Assembly: GCA_963784805.1 (NCBI GenBank)
Contig: CAWASR010000030.1
Coordinates: forward strand, 1-64,000
DNA: 64,000 bases
Source of the DNA: Roseiarcus sp963784805
Lineage (GTDB): Bacteria; Pseudomonadota; Alphaproteobacteria; Rhizobiales; Beijerinckiaceae
Reading direction: 5' to 3'
Part shown: piece by piece, positions 51,129-59,710 of the stretch
Layout: the number at the start of each line of letters is the position of its first letter
Numbering within the stretch: position 1 is the stretch's first letter
The notes under the pieces: generated by a model
The model's database searches: none
Seen by the model: only the letters and a program-made list of their open reading frames with translations
Told to the model about the DNA's origin: nothing
Position numbers and translations under genes: made by a program

Positions 51129-51749
51129 TCAAAGCTTTGCGTCAAGAGCAATGCGCATGAGGTCCATCGAGCTGCGGGCGCCGAGCTTGTGTTTGAGCTG
51201 GGTGCAATTGTTGGCGATCGTCTTGTAGGAAATATCCAGTGCATCGGCGATCTCGGCCATGGTGCGGCCGGCCGCGATCAGGCGCATGATTTCAAGCTCG
51301 CGCGGGCTCAGCGCGGAAATCGCGGTGGGGTTTCCACCGGCGCGCAGGAAGGCGATCCGGCGCGCCATTTCCGCGTGCAGGTATTGCCCGCCGCCCGCCA
51401 CCGACTTCACCGCGCCGGAAAATAAGACAGGATCGTCGTTCTTGGCGATATAACCCTTGGCGCCCGCCTCAATCGCCCGCGCGGCGATCACGGGATCGTC
51501 GTTCATGCTGAACAGAATGAGGTGCGCCTCCGGCTCGCGCTGTAGAACGCGACGGATAAGCTCCAGTCCGGAAACGCCAGGCAGATTTAGGTCGATCACC
51601 GCAACGTCGGGCTTGAGAGCGAAATAGGCGGAATATCCCGCCCGGCCGTCAGAAGCCTCGAAAACCTCGACGCTCGGATCCTCAGCTTCCAGGAGCGCCC
51701 GGCAGCCGGAAGTCACGATCGGGTGATCGTCGACGATGAGAACCCGCAT
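51129..51749 (-). CDS. NarL/FixJ-family response regulator
   Basis: A 206-residue regulator: receiver with MRVLIVDDHP, phosphoacceptor Asp53 in VAVIDLNLPGVSGLELIR, Ser in ILFSMN, and Lys in AKGYIAK. A LuxR-type HTH follows: LSPRELEIMRLIAAGRTMAEIADALDISYKTIANNCTQLKHKLG. Start ATG 51749. It is divergent from the kinase at 51911 and next to the binding protein and fae. Some methylotrophs control methanol and formaldehyde genes with such LuxR-type pairs (FlhRS in Paracoccus); a similar role is inference. Confidence 0.9.
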   Translation of the reverse strand: MRVLIVDDHPIVTSGCRALLEAEDPSVEVFEASDGRAGYSAYFALKPDVAVIDLNLPGVSGLELIRRVLQREPEAHLILFSMNDDPVIAARAIEAGAKGYIAKNDDPVLFSGAVKSVAGGGQYLHAEMARRIAFLRAGGNPTAISALSPRELEIMRLIAAGRTMAEIADALDISYKTIANNCTQLKHKLGARSSMDLMRIALDAKL

Positions 51750-51910
51750 CGACCCGCGACTCCAGCGATCGGGAGGGAGTGATCCTTTCCATCCCATGAA
51801 GCGTCCGTTGCCGCGCCTTGGGACGGGCGAGAGCTTGGGCCCGCGCGGCCCAAAGATTGACAGGCTCGCGGACAAAATCAACGGTGGCCGCAAAAAAGGA
51901 TCAAATCCGG

Positions 51911-53299
51911 ATGTGGCGCTCGATCTCCCTCCGCAACCGTCTCAATCTCATTTTCGGGTCGCTCCTGGCGCTCTGGCTCTGCATGGACGTTGGCCGAACT
52001 CTCATCGAAGCGAGCGGGCGGGCGCGCGCCGAGACGCAGAATGCGATGCGACTGACCAAGGATATCGTCACCACCACGCTCGGCCGCCTTCAGGACGCGC
52101 CCGAGCCGGCGAGGGCCATCGAGGCGCTGCTCGCGAGTCTCCAGAACGTGCGCCACGTGCGGGTCGGCGTCGGAGAGCCGTCGTTCGCCTCCGCGATCGT
52201 GTTGGCTGCAAGAAATTCTTCGCAAACGCCGCGATGGTTCCGCGCGCTCGTAAACGCGCGGATAGAGGTCGCCGCCGTTCCCGTCGTCTTCAACGGCAGA
52301 AGGATGAATTCGATCGTCATTGTCTCCGACCCATCCGCCGTGATCGACGAGGCCTGGACTAGCGCGCGCGATGAGGCGCTGGCGGGGGCGATGCTGGCTC
52401 TCGCGGCCATGAGCGCGACAGGGCTGCTTGTCGGTCGCGCCCTCAAGCCCCTCGGCGTGGCGGGCGTCACGCTGGCGAGGCTCGAAAGCGGCGACTACGC
52501 GTCGCGGGCGGAAGGCGGCGGTCCGCCCGAGATCCGTGATCTCAACGCCAAGGTCAATAGCCTCGCCGGCGCGCTCGAAGGCCTCAGTCGCGCCAATGGC
52601 GAGTTGATCGAGCGCGTGTTCGCCGCTCATGACGAGGAGCGACGTCTCATTGCGAACGAACTGCACGACGAGTTCGGTCCTCATCTGTTCGCGCTGCGCG
52701 CCAGCGCCGCCGTGCTGGCGGCAAAGCTCGGCGAAGCTCCGGCCGCCCATGCCGCGGCGGTCGCCATCCAGACCCAAGTCGAGGCTCTGCAAGTCCAGAA
52801 CCGCCGCATACTTGCGCACTTGCGCCCCGCAGCTTTGGAAGAACTCGGACTTGTGGCCGCGCTGCGCTCATTGGTCGCGCAGTGGAGGCGCGCAGAGCCG
52901 GAGGTTGATTTGACGCTCGACGCTCATCCGCGGGCGGAGCGCTTGAGCGATCGCGCCAGCTTGATGATCTATCAATTCGTTCAGGAAGGGCTGACCAACG
53001 CTTTTCGCCACGCCGGAGCGAGGCGCATCGCCGCGACCCTGACATTCGACGAATTGGGGCCGGAGGCGAGCTCGCGCGATCCCGAACTCGCCGGGCTCGT
53101 CGTTCGCGTCGCCGACGACGGCCACGGGCTGCAAGGCGAATTCGGCGGAGGCATGGGCCTCGCCGCCATGCGCGACCGCGTTCGGGCGTTCGGGGGACGC
53201 GTCGATCTCTTCGCTCCGGCCGAGGGAGGCGCGGTCATCGAGGCGAGATTTGGCGCAGCTTCGGCCCCGTGTGATCGGGAAGAACACGGACCGGATTAG
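51911..53299 (+). CDS. NarX-type sensor histidine kinase
   Basis: A 462-residue kinase: first membrane helix (LNLIFGSLLALWLCMDVGRTL, 11-31), a periplasmic loop of about 110 residues, a second helix (GAMLALAAMSATGLLVGRAL, 159-178), HAMP, then a HisKA_3 domain with His252 in DEERRLIANELHDEFGPHLFALR, and an ATPase domain (LMIYQFVQEGLTNAFRHAGA, VADDGHGLQGEFGGGMGLAAMRDRV). ATG 51911 has AAGGA upstream; earlier starts precede the membrane helix. Partner of the divergent NarL-type regulator. Confidence 0.9.
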   Translation: MWRSISLRNRLNLIFGSLLALWLCMDVGRTLIEASGRARAETQNAMRLTKDIVTTTLGRLQDAPEPARAIEALLASLQNVRHVRVGVGEPSFASAIVLAARNSSQTPRWFRALVNARIEVAAVPVVFNGRRMNSIVIVSDPSAVIDEAWTSARDEALAGAMLALAAMSATGLLVGRALKPLGVAGVTLARLESGDYASRAEGGGPPEIRDLNAKVNSLAGALEGLSRANGELIERVFAAHDEERRLIANELHDEFGPHLFALRASAAVLAAKLGEAPAAHAAAVAIQTQVEALQVQNRRILAHLRPAALEELGLVAALRSLVAQWRRAEPEVDLTLDAHPRAERLSDRASLMIYQFVQEGLTNAFRHAGARRIAATLTFDELGPEASSRDPELAGLVVRVADDGHGLQGEFGGGMGLAAMRDRVRAFGGRVDLFAPAEGGAVIEARFGAASAPCDREEHGPD

Positions 53300-53424
53300 C
53301 GAGCTGGCTCGGGCGGGTTGAAATTGGGGGCGGGCGCCGAGCAAGGCGACCCCGAGTCAAGGCGCTCGCCTCCCCTTCGCCCGTAACGGACTCGGCGAAT
53401 TATCGAGGACGGAACCGCCTCGCT

Positions 53425-54063
53425 CTAAACCCCATACGCCTTCAAGAACACCTCGACCCCGGCCTTGACCGAGCCTTCGATGGCCTCGCGGCTGATGGAA
53501 TCGACCACGCCGAACAGGAGGCGCTTGTAGCCGAAGCTCAGGCAGAGATCGATGAATTGCCACGCGGCGCGCTCGGGATCCGGAACCTTCAGCGCGCCCG
53601 CTCTCTCGATCGCCCGCAGCTCGTCGGCCAGGCGCGTCGCGCCATACAGAGGGCCCGCCTCGTAGAAAGCGCGACCGACATTGGGGAACTTCTCCGCCGC
53701 GGCGATGACTACGCGAGCGAGAGCGAGGTGGCCCGGCTCGGTCATCCGAACAAGAAGCCTGACCCCAAAATCGGTCAGCATCGCCGGCACGTCGCCCTCG
53801 CGCCTGAAGACGCACAGGCGTTCCGCGGCTTGCCCGAACTCGCCGCGAATGATCGCCTCGAACAGCTCATCTTTGGAGCTGAAATAGGCGTAGAGCGTGC
53901 CCTTGGAGACGCCGGCCGCGCGCGCCACGTCGTTCATGCTAGCGCCGTCGAAGCCGGCGCTCAGGAATACCGAACGCGCGCCGTCCATGATCTGGCGCTT
54001 CTTGGCGCCGATTTCGTTCCGGCCGGCGGCTTCCTGTTCCGGGGCTTCCAATTCCATACTCAT
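53425..54063 (-). CDS. TetR-family regulator of the efflux operon
   Basis: A 212-residue TetR regulator: N-terminal HTH (ARSVFLSAGFDGASMNDVARAAGVSKGTLYAYFSSKDELFEAIIRGEF) and a C-terminal ligand-binding region (ALARVVIAAAEKFPNVGRAFYEAGPLYG). ATG 54063 has GGAAGG upstream. Divergent from the HlyD/MFS pair with about 135 bp between starts, holding two matching inverted repeats. It probably represses both itself and the pump. Confidence 0.9.
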   Translation of the reverse strand: MSMELEAPEQEAAGRNEIGAKKRQIMDGARSVFLSAGFDGASMNDVARAAGVSKGTLYAYFSSKDELFEAIIRGEFGQAAERLCVFRREGDVPAMLTDFGVRLLVRMTEPGHLALARVVIAAAEKFPNVGRAFYEAGPLYGATRLADELRAIERAGALKVPDPERAAWQFIDLCLSFGYKRLLFGVVDSISREAIEGSVKAGVEVFLKAYGV

Positions 54064-54089
54064 CAAGACCTTCCACCGACCGAATCACT

Positions 54090-54106
54090 GACCGAACGGT
54101 TCAGTT
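54090..54106. promoter_or_regulatory. TetR-family operator, site 1
   Basis: GACCGAACGGTTCAGTT shares the left arm and most of the right arm of the perfect site at 54155-54171. It lies 26 bp upstream of the tetR start, where binding would block tetR transcription. Confidence 0.7.
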
Positions 54107-54154
54107 CGATTTTGCTTGCTTTAATCCCCGGGTTGGACTATGTCAAGAAAAATT

Positions 54155-54171
54155 GACCGAACCGTTCGGTC
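54155..54171. promoter_or_regulatory. TetR-family operator, site 2
   Basis: GACCGAACCGTTCGGTC is a perfect palindrome with 8-bp arms around a central C. It lies about 30 bp upstream of the HlyD-like gene start (54200). Same core as site 1. Confidence 0.8.
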
Positions 54172-54199
54172 GCAATTTGGTTTTAGGTTGGGTTTTTCG

Positions 54200-55489
54200 A
54201 TGGACGAGCACGTCGAAGTCGCCGAGCCGGCCGCCGCGACAGCCTCGCGAGCGATGACCGCGGCAGCGGCCGCGCCGGGAGTGCCGGCGACGCCGAAGCC
54301 GGCGGTCGGCGGCCCGCCGGCCGCGCCCAAGCCCAAGCCCAGGCGCGCCGGCCTTCGCCGGATCGTCCTGCCGGTCGTCTTGCTGGCCTCGCTCGCCTAT
54401 GGCGCCAAGACGGCTTATGATTATTTTGTCACAGGCCGCTTTCTCATTTCGACCGACGACGCCTATATCGGCGCCTCGACATCGATCATCGCCGCCAAGG
54501 CGACCGGGCATCTGACCGCGGTTCCGGTGGTCGACAATCAGGCCGTCCACAAGGGCGAGCTTCTGGCCTCGATCGACGACCGCGACTATCAGAACGCGGT
54601 CGACGACGCCAAGGCGCGCATCGCCACCCAGGACGCGACGATCGCCCGCATCGGCCGGCAAATCGACGCCCAGGGCGCGGCGATCGCCCAAGCGGAGGCG
54701 CAGGTTGCCGCCGCAAAGGCCCAACTGACGGGCGCCAAGGCCGACGTCGAGCGCGCCGCCCTTGAATATGACCGCTCCCTCAAGCTTGCGCAGACGAATT
54801 TCGGCTCGCAGCAGCGTCTCGAGCAGGCGACCGCCGACCGCGACCGCACCAGGGCGGCTGTCGCAGCGGCGAGTGCGACTGCCGCTTCCGCCGCCGCCGC
54901 GGTGGAGGGCGCCAAGGCCAATCTCGACGTTCTGAAGGCCCAGCGGGACGAGGCGACGCGCCAGCGCGGCGAACTCCAGACCGGGTTGGCCAAGGCCGAG
55001 CTGGATATGTCGTTCACCCGCGTCCTCGCACCCTTCGACGGCGTCGTCGGAAACAAGGCGGCCGAAGTCGGCGAACTCGTGCAGCCGGGAACCCGGTTGA
55101 TGGCCTTGGTTCCGCTCAACGCTTCTTATGTCGACGCCAATTTCAAGGAAACCCAGCTCGCGGACATCCGGCCGGGTCAGAAGGTCGATGTCGCGATCGA
55201 CGCGCTTGACGGGAAAGTCGTCCAGGGCGTGGTGTCGTCGATTTCGCCCGCGTCCGGCTCGCAGTTCTCGCTGCTGCCGCCCGACAACGCGACTGGCAAT
55301 TTCACCAAGGTCGTCCAGCGCGTCGCCGTGCGCATCACCTTTCCCGAGGAGGTGCTGAAGACGGTTCCGCTGCGGCCCGGCCTTTCGGTCGTCGCCATCG
55401 TCCACACCCGCGATCCCGCCTTGCCCAAGCCGAGCCTGCTCAGCGCGCTCGGGCTCGAAGCGTTCGCCACCAAGAGCGCCAGGCCTTGA
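54200..55489 (+). CDS. EmrA/HlyD-type membrane fusion protein
   Basis: A 429-residue periplasmic adaptor: Pro/Ala-rich cytoplasmic N-terminus, one membrane anchor (IVLPVVLLASLAYGAKTAYDYF, about 55-76), biotinyl-lipoyl half (TDDAYIGASTSIIAAKATGHLTAVPVVDNQAVHKGELLASIDDRDY), a long Ala-rich coiled coil (residues ~130-270), the second half (VLAPFDGVVGNKAAEVGELVQPGTRLMALVPLNASYVDANFKETQLADIRPGQKV) and a beta-barrel end. It links the MFS pump to an outer-membrane channel. Start ATG 54200, just after operator 2. Overlaps the pump gene by 4 bp. Confidence 0.9.
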   Translation: MDEHVEVAEPAAATASRAMTAAAAAPGVPATPKPAVGGPPAAPKPKPRRAGLRRIVLPVVLLASLAYGAKTAYDYFVTGRFLISTDDAYIGASTSIIAAKATGHLTAVPVVDNQAVHKGELLASIDDRDYQNAVDDAKARIATQDATIARIGRQIDAQGAAIAQAEAQVAAAKAQLTGAKADVERAALEYDRSLKLAQTNFGSQQRLEQATADRDRTRAAVAAASATAASAAAAVEGAKANLDVLKAQRDEATRQRGELQTGLAKAELDMSFTRVLAPFDGVVGNKAAEVGELVQPGTRLMALVPLNASYVDANFKETQLADIRPGQKVDVAIDALDGKVVQGVVSSISPASGSQFSLLPPDNATGNFTKVVQRVAVRITFPEEVLKTVPLRPGLSVVAIVHTRDPALPKPSLLSALGLEAFATKSARP

Positions 55490-57087
55490 GCGACGTCGCC
55501 ATCCGCGCGCCCGCCATCCCGGCGCGCCCGGCCGCATGGACGCCGGCGGCGGTCGAGCATTTCTCGAAGCGAAGGCTGGCGGCGTTCATCTTCATGGTGT
55601 TCGGGATGTTCATGGCGATCCTGGACATCCAGGTCGTCTCTGCGTCGCTGTCGCAGATCCAGGCGGGGCTTTCCGCCTCGTTGGACGAGGTCACCTGGGT
55701 CCAGACCAGCTACCTCGTCGCCGAAGTGATCATGATCCCGTTGTCGGGATTTCTGTCGCGCGCCTTCTCGACCAGGCTCATTTTCACCATCTCGGCGGGT
55801 GGTTTCACGCTGATGAGCTTCATGTGCGCCCAGGCGACCAGCATCAACGAGATGATCGTCTGGCGGGCGCTGCAGGGCTTCATCGGCGGCGGGATGATCC
55901 CGACCGTCTTCGCTTCGGCGTTCACCATCTTTCCACGCTCGAAGCAGCCGTTCATCGCCCCGATCATCGGGCTGGTGGCGACGCTCGCCCCGACGATCGG
56001 GCCGACTGTCGGCGGCTACCTCACCGACTGGTACTCCTGGCACTGGCTGTTCCTTATCAATCTGGGGCCGGGCGTCATCGTGACCATTGCCTGCTGGCTG
56101 CTGATCGATTTCGATGAACCGGACTATTCCCTGCTCGCCAACTTCGACTGGACCGGCCTCATCGCCATGGCGGGCTTTCTTGGGGCGCTCGAATATGCGC
56201 TGGAGGAAGGGCCGTCGAAGGACTGGTTTCAGAGCCAGCCGGTGTCGATCGCCATCGTTGTCTCGGCCGTCAGCGGCGTCGTCTTCTTCTGGCGCGTGCT
56301 GAGCGCCTACCAGCCGATCGTCGATCTTTCCGCCTTTCGCGACCGCAATTTCTGGACCGGCACGATGTTCGCCTTCGTGCTCGGCATCGGGCTCTATGGC
56401 CTCACCTATATCTACCCGGTCTATCTGGCGGTGGTGCGCGGCTATTCGTCGCTGCTGATCGGCAAGACCATGTTCGTGACTGGCGCCTGCATGTTTCTGA
56501 CCGCGCCGCTCGCCGGGCGGCTGATGAACCGGGTCGACCCGCGCCTTATGATCGCGGTCGGCTTCATCTTCTTTGCGATCGGCACCTGGCAGGCGTCCTA
56601 CGTCACCGTCGACTGGGATTTCTGGGAGCTGTTGTGGCCCCAGATCTTTCGCGGCGTCGGCCTGATGCTCAGCATGGTTCCGATCAACAATCTGGCGCTC
56701 GGCACGATGCCGCCGAGCAAGATCAAGAACGCTTCCGGCCTGTTCAATCTGATGCGTAATCTCGGCGGGGCGGTGGGCCTGGCGCTCATCAACACCATGT
56801 TGGACAAGCGCATGGACCTGCATCTCGAGCGGCTGCGCGAGTCCGTCACCTGGAGCCGGGCCGTAGCGAACGAGACGCTCGCCAATATGACCGCGGCGCT
56901 GGCCGCGCGCGGCTCCGACGCCGAGCTCGCCGCAATCAAGAAGCTCGCGCTGATCGTGCGCCGGCAGGCGGAGGTGATGGCGCTCGCCGATGTCTTCTTG
57001 GCGCTTACCTTCCTCTTCCTCGGCTGCGTCGCCTTCGCCGCCCTGATGCGACGGCCGGTCGCCATGGCGGGCGGGGGCGGGCACTGA
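55486..57087 (+). CDS. EmrB/QacA-type DHA2 multidrug transporter
   Basis: A 533-residue, 14-helix major facilitator. Motif A-like region GFLSRAFSTRLIFTISAGGFTL, LDIQVVSASLSQIQAGL in helix 1, WRALQGFIGGGMIPTVFASAFTIFP (motif C region near) and GPTVGGYLTDWYSWHWLFLINLGPGVI (antiporter motif C), typical for drug/proton antiporters. Start TTG 55486 overlaps the HlyD stop (TTGA). It exports drugs or fatty acids with the adaptor; the substrate is not determined. Confidence 0.92.
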   Translation: MSDVAIRAPAIPARPAAWTPAAVEHFSKRRLAAFIFMVFGMFMAILDIQVVSASLSQIQAGLSASLDEVTWVQTSYLVAEVIMIPLSGFLSRAFSTRLIFTISAGGFTLMSFMCAQATSINEMIVWRALQGFIGGGMIPTVFASAFTIFPRSKQPFIAPIIGLVATLAPTIGPTVGGYLTDWYSWHWLFLINLGPGVIVTIACWLLIDFDEPDYSLLANFDWTGLIAMAGFLGALEYALEEGPSKDWFQSQPVSIAIVVSAVSGVVFFWRVLSAYQPIVDLSAFRDRNFWTGTMFAFVLGIGLYGLTYIYPVYLAVVRGYSSLLIGKTMFVTGACMFLTAPLAGRLMNRVDPRLMIAVGFIFFAIGTWQASYVTVDWDFWELLWPQIFRGVGLMLSMVPINNLALGTMPPSKIKNASGLFNLMRNLGGAVGLALINTMLDKRMDLHLERLRESVTWSRAVANETLANMTAALAARGSDAELAAIKKLALIVRRQAEVMALADVFLALTFLFLGCVAFAALMRRPVAMAGGGGH

Positions 57088-57204
57088 GGCGATTTCGTCG
57101 TCCGCGGCCTTGCGGCGCCATAGCCTCTCGCCATATTATGTCGTGAGGCGTCGCCTCGGCTTCGCGGCCGGGGCGCGCCGCACACCTATGAAGAGGTTTT
57201 TCTC

Positions 57205-57972
57205 ATGTCCGACTATGACCGCTACGCCAACGCGCGTCCCGGCGCTGGTATTGCACGGTCCGGCGTCGCGATCGATCAGGGCCTTCGCGCCTATATGATC
57301 GGCGTTTACAACTACATGACCCTGGGCCTTGGCGTGACCGGCCTGGTCGCCTACGGCGCCTTCGCCCTCGGCACGGTCCAGACCCCGAGCGGACGACTTG
57401 CGCTGACCGACTTCGGTCATGCGATCTATGTCTCGCCGCTGCGCTGGCTGATCGTGCTGTCGCCGCTGGCGCTGGTCTTCTACATCTCGGCCCGCATCAA
57501 TTCGATGTCGGTCGCGAGCGCGCGCAACGCCTTCATCGCCTTTGCGGCGCTGATCGGGCTGTCGATGTCGGCGCTGCTGGTGGTCTACACCGGCGCCTCG
57601 ATCGGACGCGCGTTCTTCGCCACCGCGGCGGCCTTCGCCAGCCTCAGCCTCTATGGCTATACGACCCAGCGCAGCCTTTCGGCGATGGGATCGTTTATGA
57701 TGATGGGCGTCATCGGCCTCATCATCGCCAGCTTGCTCAACCTGTTCCTGCAAAGCTCTGGGCTGCAGTTCGGTCTATCGATCCTCTGCGTCGTGATCTT
57801 CGCCGGCCTCACCGCCTGGGACACCCAGTCGATCAAGGAAGGCTATTCAAGCAGCGATGGCTACGAGATGGTGCAGAAGCAGTCAATTCACGGCGCCTTG
57901 CGGCTCTATCTCGACTTCATCAACATGTTCCAGGCGATCCTGTACCTGACGGGCTCCAGCCGTAGCAACTGA
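57205..57972 (+). CDS. Bax inhibitor-1/YccA family membrane protein
   Basis: A 255-residue inner-membrane protein with seven hydrophobic segments (for example GVYNYMTLGLGVTGLVAYGAFALG, WLIVLSPLALVFYI, AFIAFAALIGLSMSALLVVYTG, FMMMGVIGLIIASLLNLFL, LCVVIFAGLTAWDTQSIKEGY) and the conserved C-terminal DFINMFQAILYL. YccA-type proteins modulate FtsH proteolysis or leak ions. ATG 57205 has AGAGG upstream. A strong terminator follows. Confidence 0.93.
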   Translation: MSDYDRYANARPGAGIARSGVAIDQGLRAYMIGVYNYMTLGLGVTGLVAYGAFALGTVQTPSGRLALTDFGHAIYVSPLRWLIVLSPLALVFYISARINSMSVASARNAFIAFAALIGLSMSALLVVYTGASIGRAFFATAAAFASLSLYGYTTQRSLSAMGSFMMMGVIGLIIASLLNLFLQSSGLQFGLSILCVVIFAGLTAWDTQSIKEGYSSSDGYEMVQKQSIHGALRLYLDFINMFQAILYLTGSSRSN

Positions 57973-58004
57973 CGCTTCGACGGCGACCTCGAAACAAAAA
58001 AAGG

Positions 58005-58037
58005 CCCCGGTTCGCACAGACGCGAGCCGGGGTTTTT
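58005..58037 (+). terminator. Intrinsic terminator after the YccA-like gene
   Basis: CCCCGGTTCGC (58005-58015) and GCGAGCCGGGG (58022-58032) form an 11-bp stem with one G-U pair and a 6-base loop, followed by TTTTT. An A-run upstream would make it bidirectional. Confidence 0.9.
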
Positions 58038-58221
58038 CTTTATCTTCAAGTTTGCCCTTGGCGCGCCGGAGCGGAGATGGATGCGGTTCGGATCTCGGCG
58101 CCGGCGATCATCGCGCCGGGAGGACGCGACCCGCATGCCGCCAATCGTCGAAGTCCATGCGGGGAAGACGCGAAAATCAGCGAAGCTCGATTTTGAGTGC
58201 GGAGAATAGGCCGCCGCCCAG

Positions 58222-59034
58222 TCAGCCGCCGAGACCCAGGACGTCGGCCATCGAATAGAGCCCAGGCTTGCGGTCCTGCGCCCAGCGCGCGGCCTTGAGC
58301 GCGCCGCGAGCGAAAAGGCCGCGATCCTCGGCCAGATGAGACAGGACGATCCGTTCGCCTTCGCCGGCGAAGACGACGCTGTGATCGCCGACGACCGTGC
58401 CGCCGCGCAGCGAGGCGAAACCGACGTCGCCTCTGCGCCTTGGTCCGGTGACGCCCTCGCGGGCGCCGGCGGTATGGTCCTTTAGCGAAACCCCGCGTCC
58501 GGAGGCCGCCGCTTCGCCGAGCAGCAAGGCGGTGCCCGAGGGCGCGTCGACCTTCATGCGATGGTGCGTCTCGACGATTTCGATGTCGAAATCCTCCCCG
58601 AGCGCCGCTGCGGCGCGGCGCGTAAGCGCGGCGAGAAGATTGACGCCGAGGCTCATGTTGCCCGAGCGCACGATCGGCGCGTGACGCGCGGCGGCGTCGA
58701 TCCTTTCGAGATCCGCCTCGCCGAGGCCTGTCGTGCCGATCACATCGGCGATGCGCGCCTGGGCGGCCAGCGCCGCCATCTCCACGCTCGCCGCCGGCGA
58801 GGAAAAGTCGATGATCGCGTCGGCCGCGAGCAACAGCGACAGCGGATCGGCGACGATAGCGAGGCCGCTCGCGCCGCAACCGGCGAGCGCGCCCGGATCA
58901 TGGCCGATCCAAGGCGAATCCTCGCGCTCCAGCGCGCCGACCAGCTTCGCGCCCTCCGCCTCGTCGATCGCCCGCACGACCATACGGCCCATGCGGCCGG
59001 CGGCGCCGCTGACGATCAGTCTGATCTCAGCCAT
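58222..59034 (-). CDS. dapB: 4-Hydroxy-tetrahydrodipicolinate reductase
   Basis: Lysine/diaminopimelate pathway: reduces HTPA with NAD(P)H. 270 residues: VSGAAGRMGRMVVRAI, IIDFSSPAASVEMAALA, GTTGLGEADLERIDAAA, NMSLGVNLLAALTRRAA, and catalytic EIVETHHRMKVDAPSGTALLLGEA, then GDHSVVFAGEGERI. ATG 59034 begins the Rossmann strand. It follows the DUF1330 pair on the same strand. Confidence 0.95.
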   Translation of the reverse strand: MAEIRLIVSGAAGRMGRMVVRAIDEAEGAKLVGALEREDSPWIGHDPGALAGCGASGLAIVADPLSLLLAADAIIDFSSPAASVEMAALAAQARIADVIGTTGLGEADLERIDAAARHAPIVRSGNMSLGVNLLAALTRRAAAALGEDFDIEIVETHHRMKVDAPSGTALLLGEAAASGRGVSLKDHTAGAREGVTGPRRRGDVGFASLRGGTVVGDHSVVFAGEGERIVLSHLAEDRGLFARGALKAARWAQDRKPGLYSMADVLGLGG

Positions 59035-59056
59035 TGTGTTCCCCTGATTGGCGCGC

Positions 59057-59362
59057 TCAGCCCGATTGCGGGCCGTCATGGCCTTCGACGATCAAGAGAT
59101 CGGCGACGCTCGCGGCGTCGCGCAGTTTCGCGGCTAGGCGATATTCCTCGGAATCATGGCAGGCGAGCGCGGTCGCGTAGTCGGGAAACTCGATCACGAC
59201 GGCGCGCGCGCGCGCCGCGCCTGCCTTGACGACTTGGGTTCCGCCGCGCACCAGGAAGCGCGCTCCGAATTTCGCGAACGCGGCGGCGTTGGCCCTAACG
59301 TAAAGCTTGTAGCCCTCGGGATCGCGCACGTCGACATGGACGATCCAGTACCCCTTGGTCAT
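59057..59362 (-). CDS. DUF1330 protein, paralogue 2
   Basis: A 101-residue ferredoxin-fold protein: KGYWIVHVDVRDPEGYKLYVRANAAAFAKFGARFLVRGG, RARAVVIEFPDYATALACHDSEEYRLAAKLRD, DLLIVEG. DUF1330 has a dimeric alpha-beta fold; function unknown. Starts 4 bp after the preceding DUF1330 stop; clearly a tandem duplicate (both begin with a (T/P)KGY motif). Confidence 0.88.
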   Translation of the reverse strand: MTKGYWIVHVDVRDPEGYKLYVRANAAAFAKFGARFLVRGGTQVVKAGAARARAVVIEFPDYATALACHDSEEYRLAAKLRDAASVADLLIVEGHDGPQSG

Positions 59363-59365
59363 GGC

Positions 59366-59653
59366 TCAGGCTCCCTCGACCAAAACCATTTCGATTTCCG
59401 CGGCTCCTTCGCGCAGCGCACGCGCCGCCTGATACTGATCGGAATAGAAATACGCCCGCGCCGCCTCGTAGCTGTCGAACTCGAGCACCACGTTGCGCGC
59501 CCGCACATTGCCCTCTAGCGCCTCGCTGCGTCCACCGCGCGCAAGCGCCCTGCCTCCGTGGTCAGCGATCGCCTTGGTCGCCGCCGCGGCGTAGCGCGCA
59601 TAGGCCTCGGGATTGGTGACGTCGACTCGCGAAATGACATATCCCTTGGGCAT
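59366..59653 (-). CDS. DUF1330 protein, paralogue 1
   Basis: A 95-residue member of the same family: KGYVISRVDVTNPEAYARYAAAATKAIADHGGRALARGG, RARNVVLEFDSYEAARAYFYSDQYQAARALREG, EMVLVEGA. Diverged from its neighbour in sequence but with the same motif order. Likely cotranscribed from this gene through dapB. Confidence 0.88.
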   Translation of the reverse strand: MPKGYVISRVDVTNPEAYARYAAAATKAIADHGGRALARGGRSEALEGNVRARNVVLEFDSYEAARAYFYSDQYQAARALREGAAEIEMVLVEGA

Positions 59654-59710
59654 GACGGCTCCTTCATCAGGCGGGCGAGCAAACCTAGCGTGACTGCGCC
59701 GCCGATCAAG

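Noticed and set aside
55177..57084. Open frame of 635 codons on the minus strand opposite the MFS pump
   Set aside because: Highly charged low-complexity translation without any family motif; shadow of the membrane protein gene.
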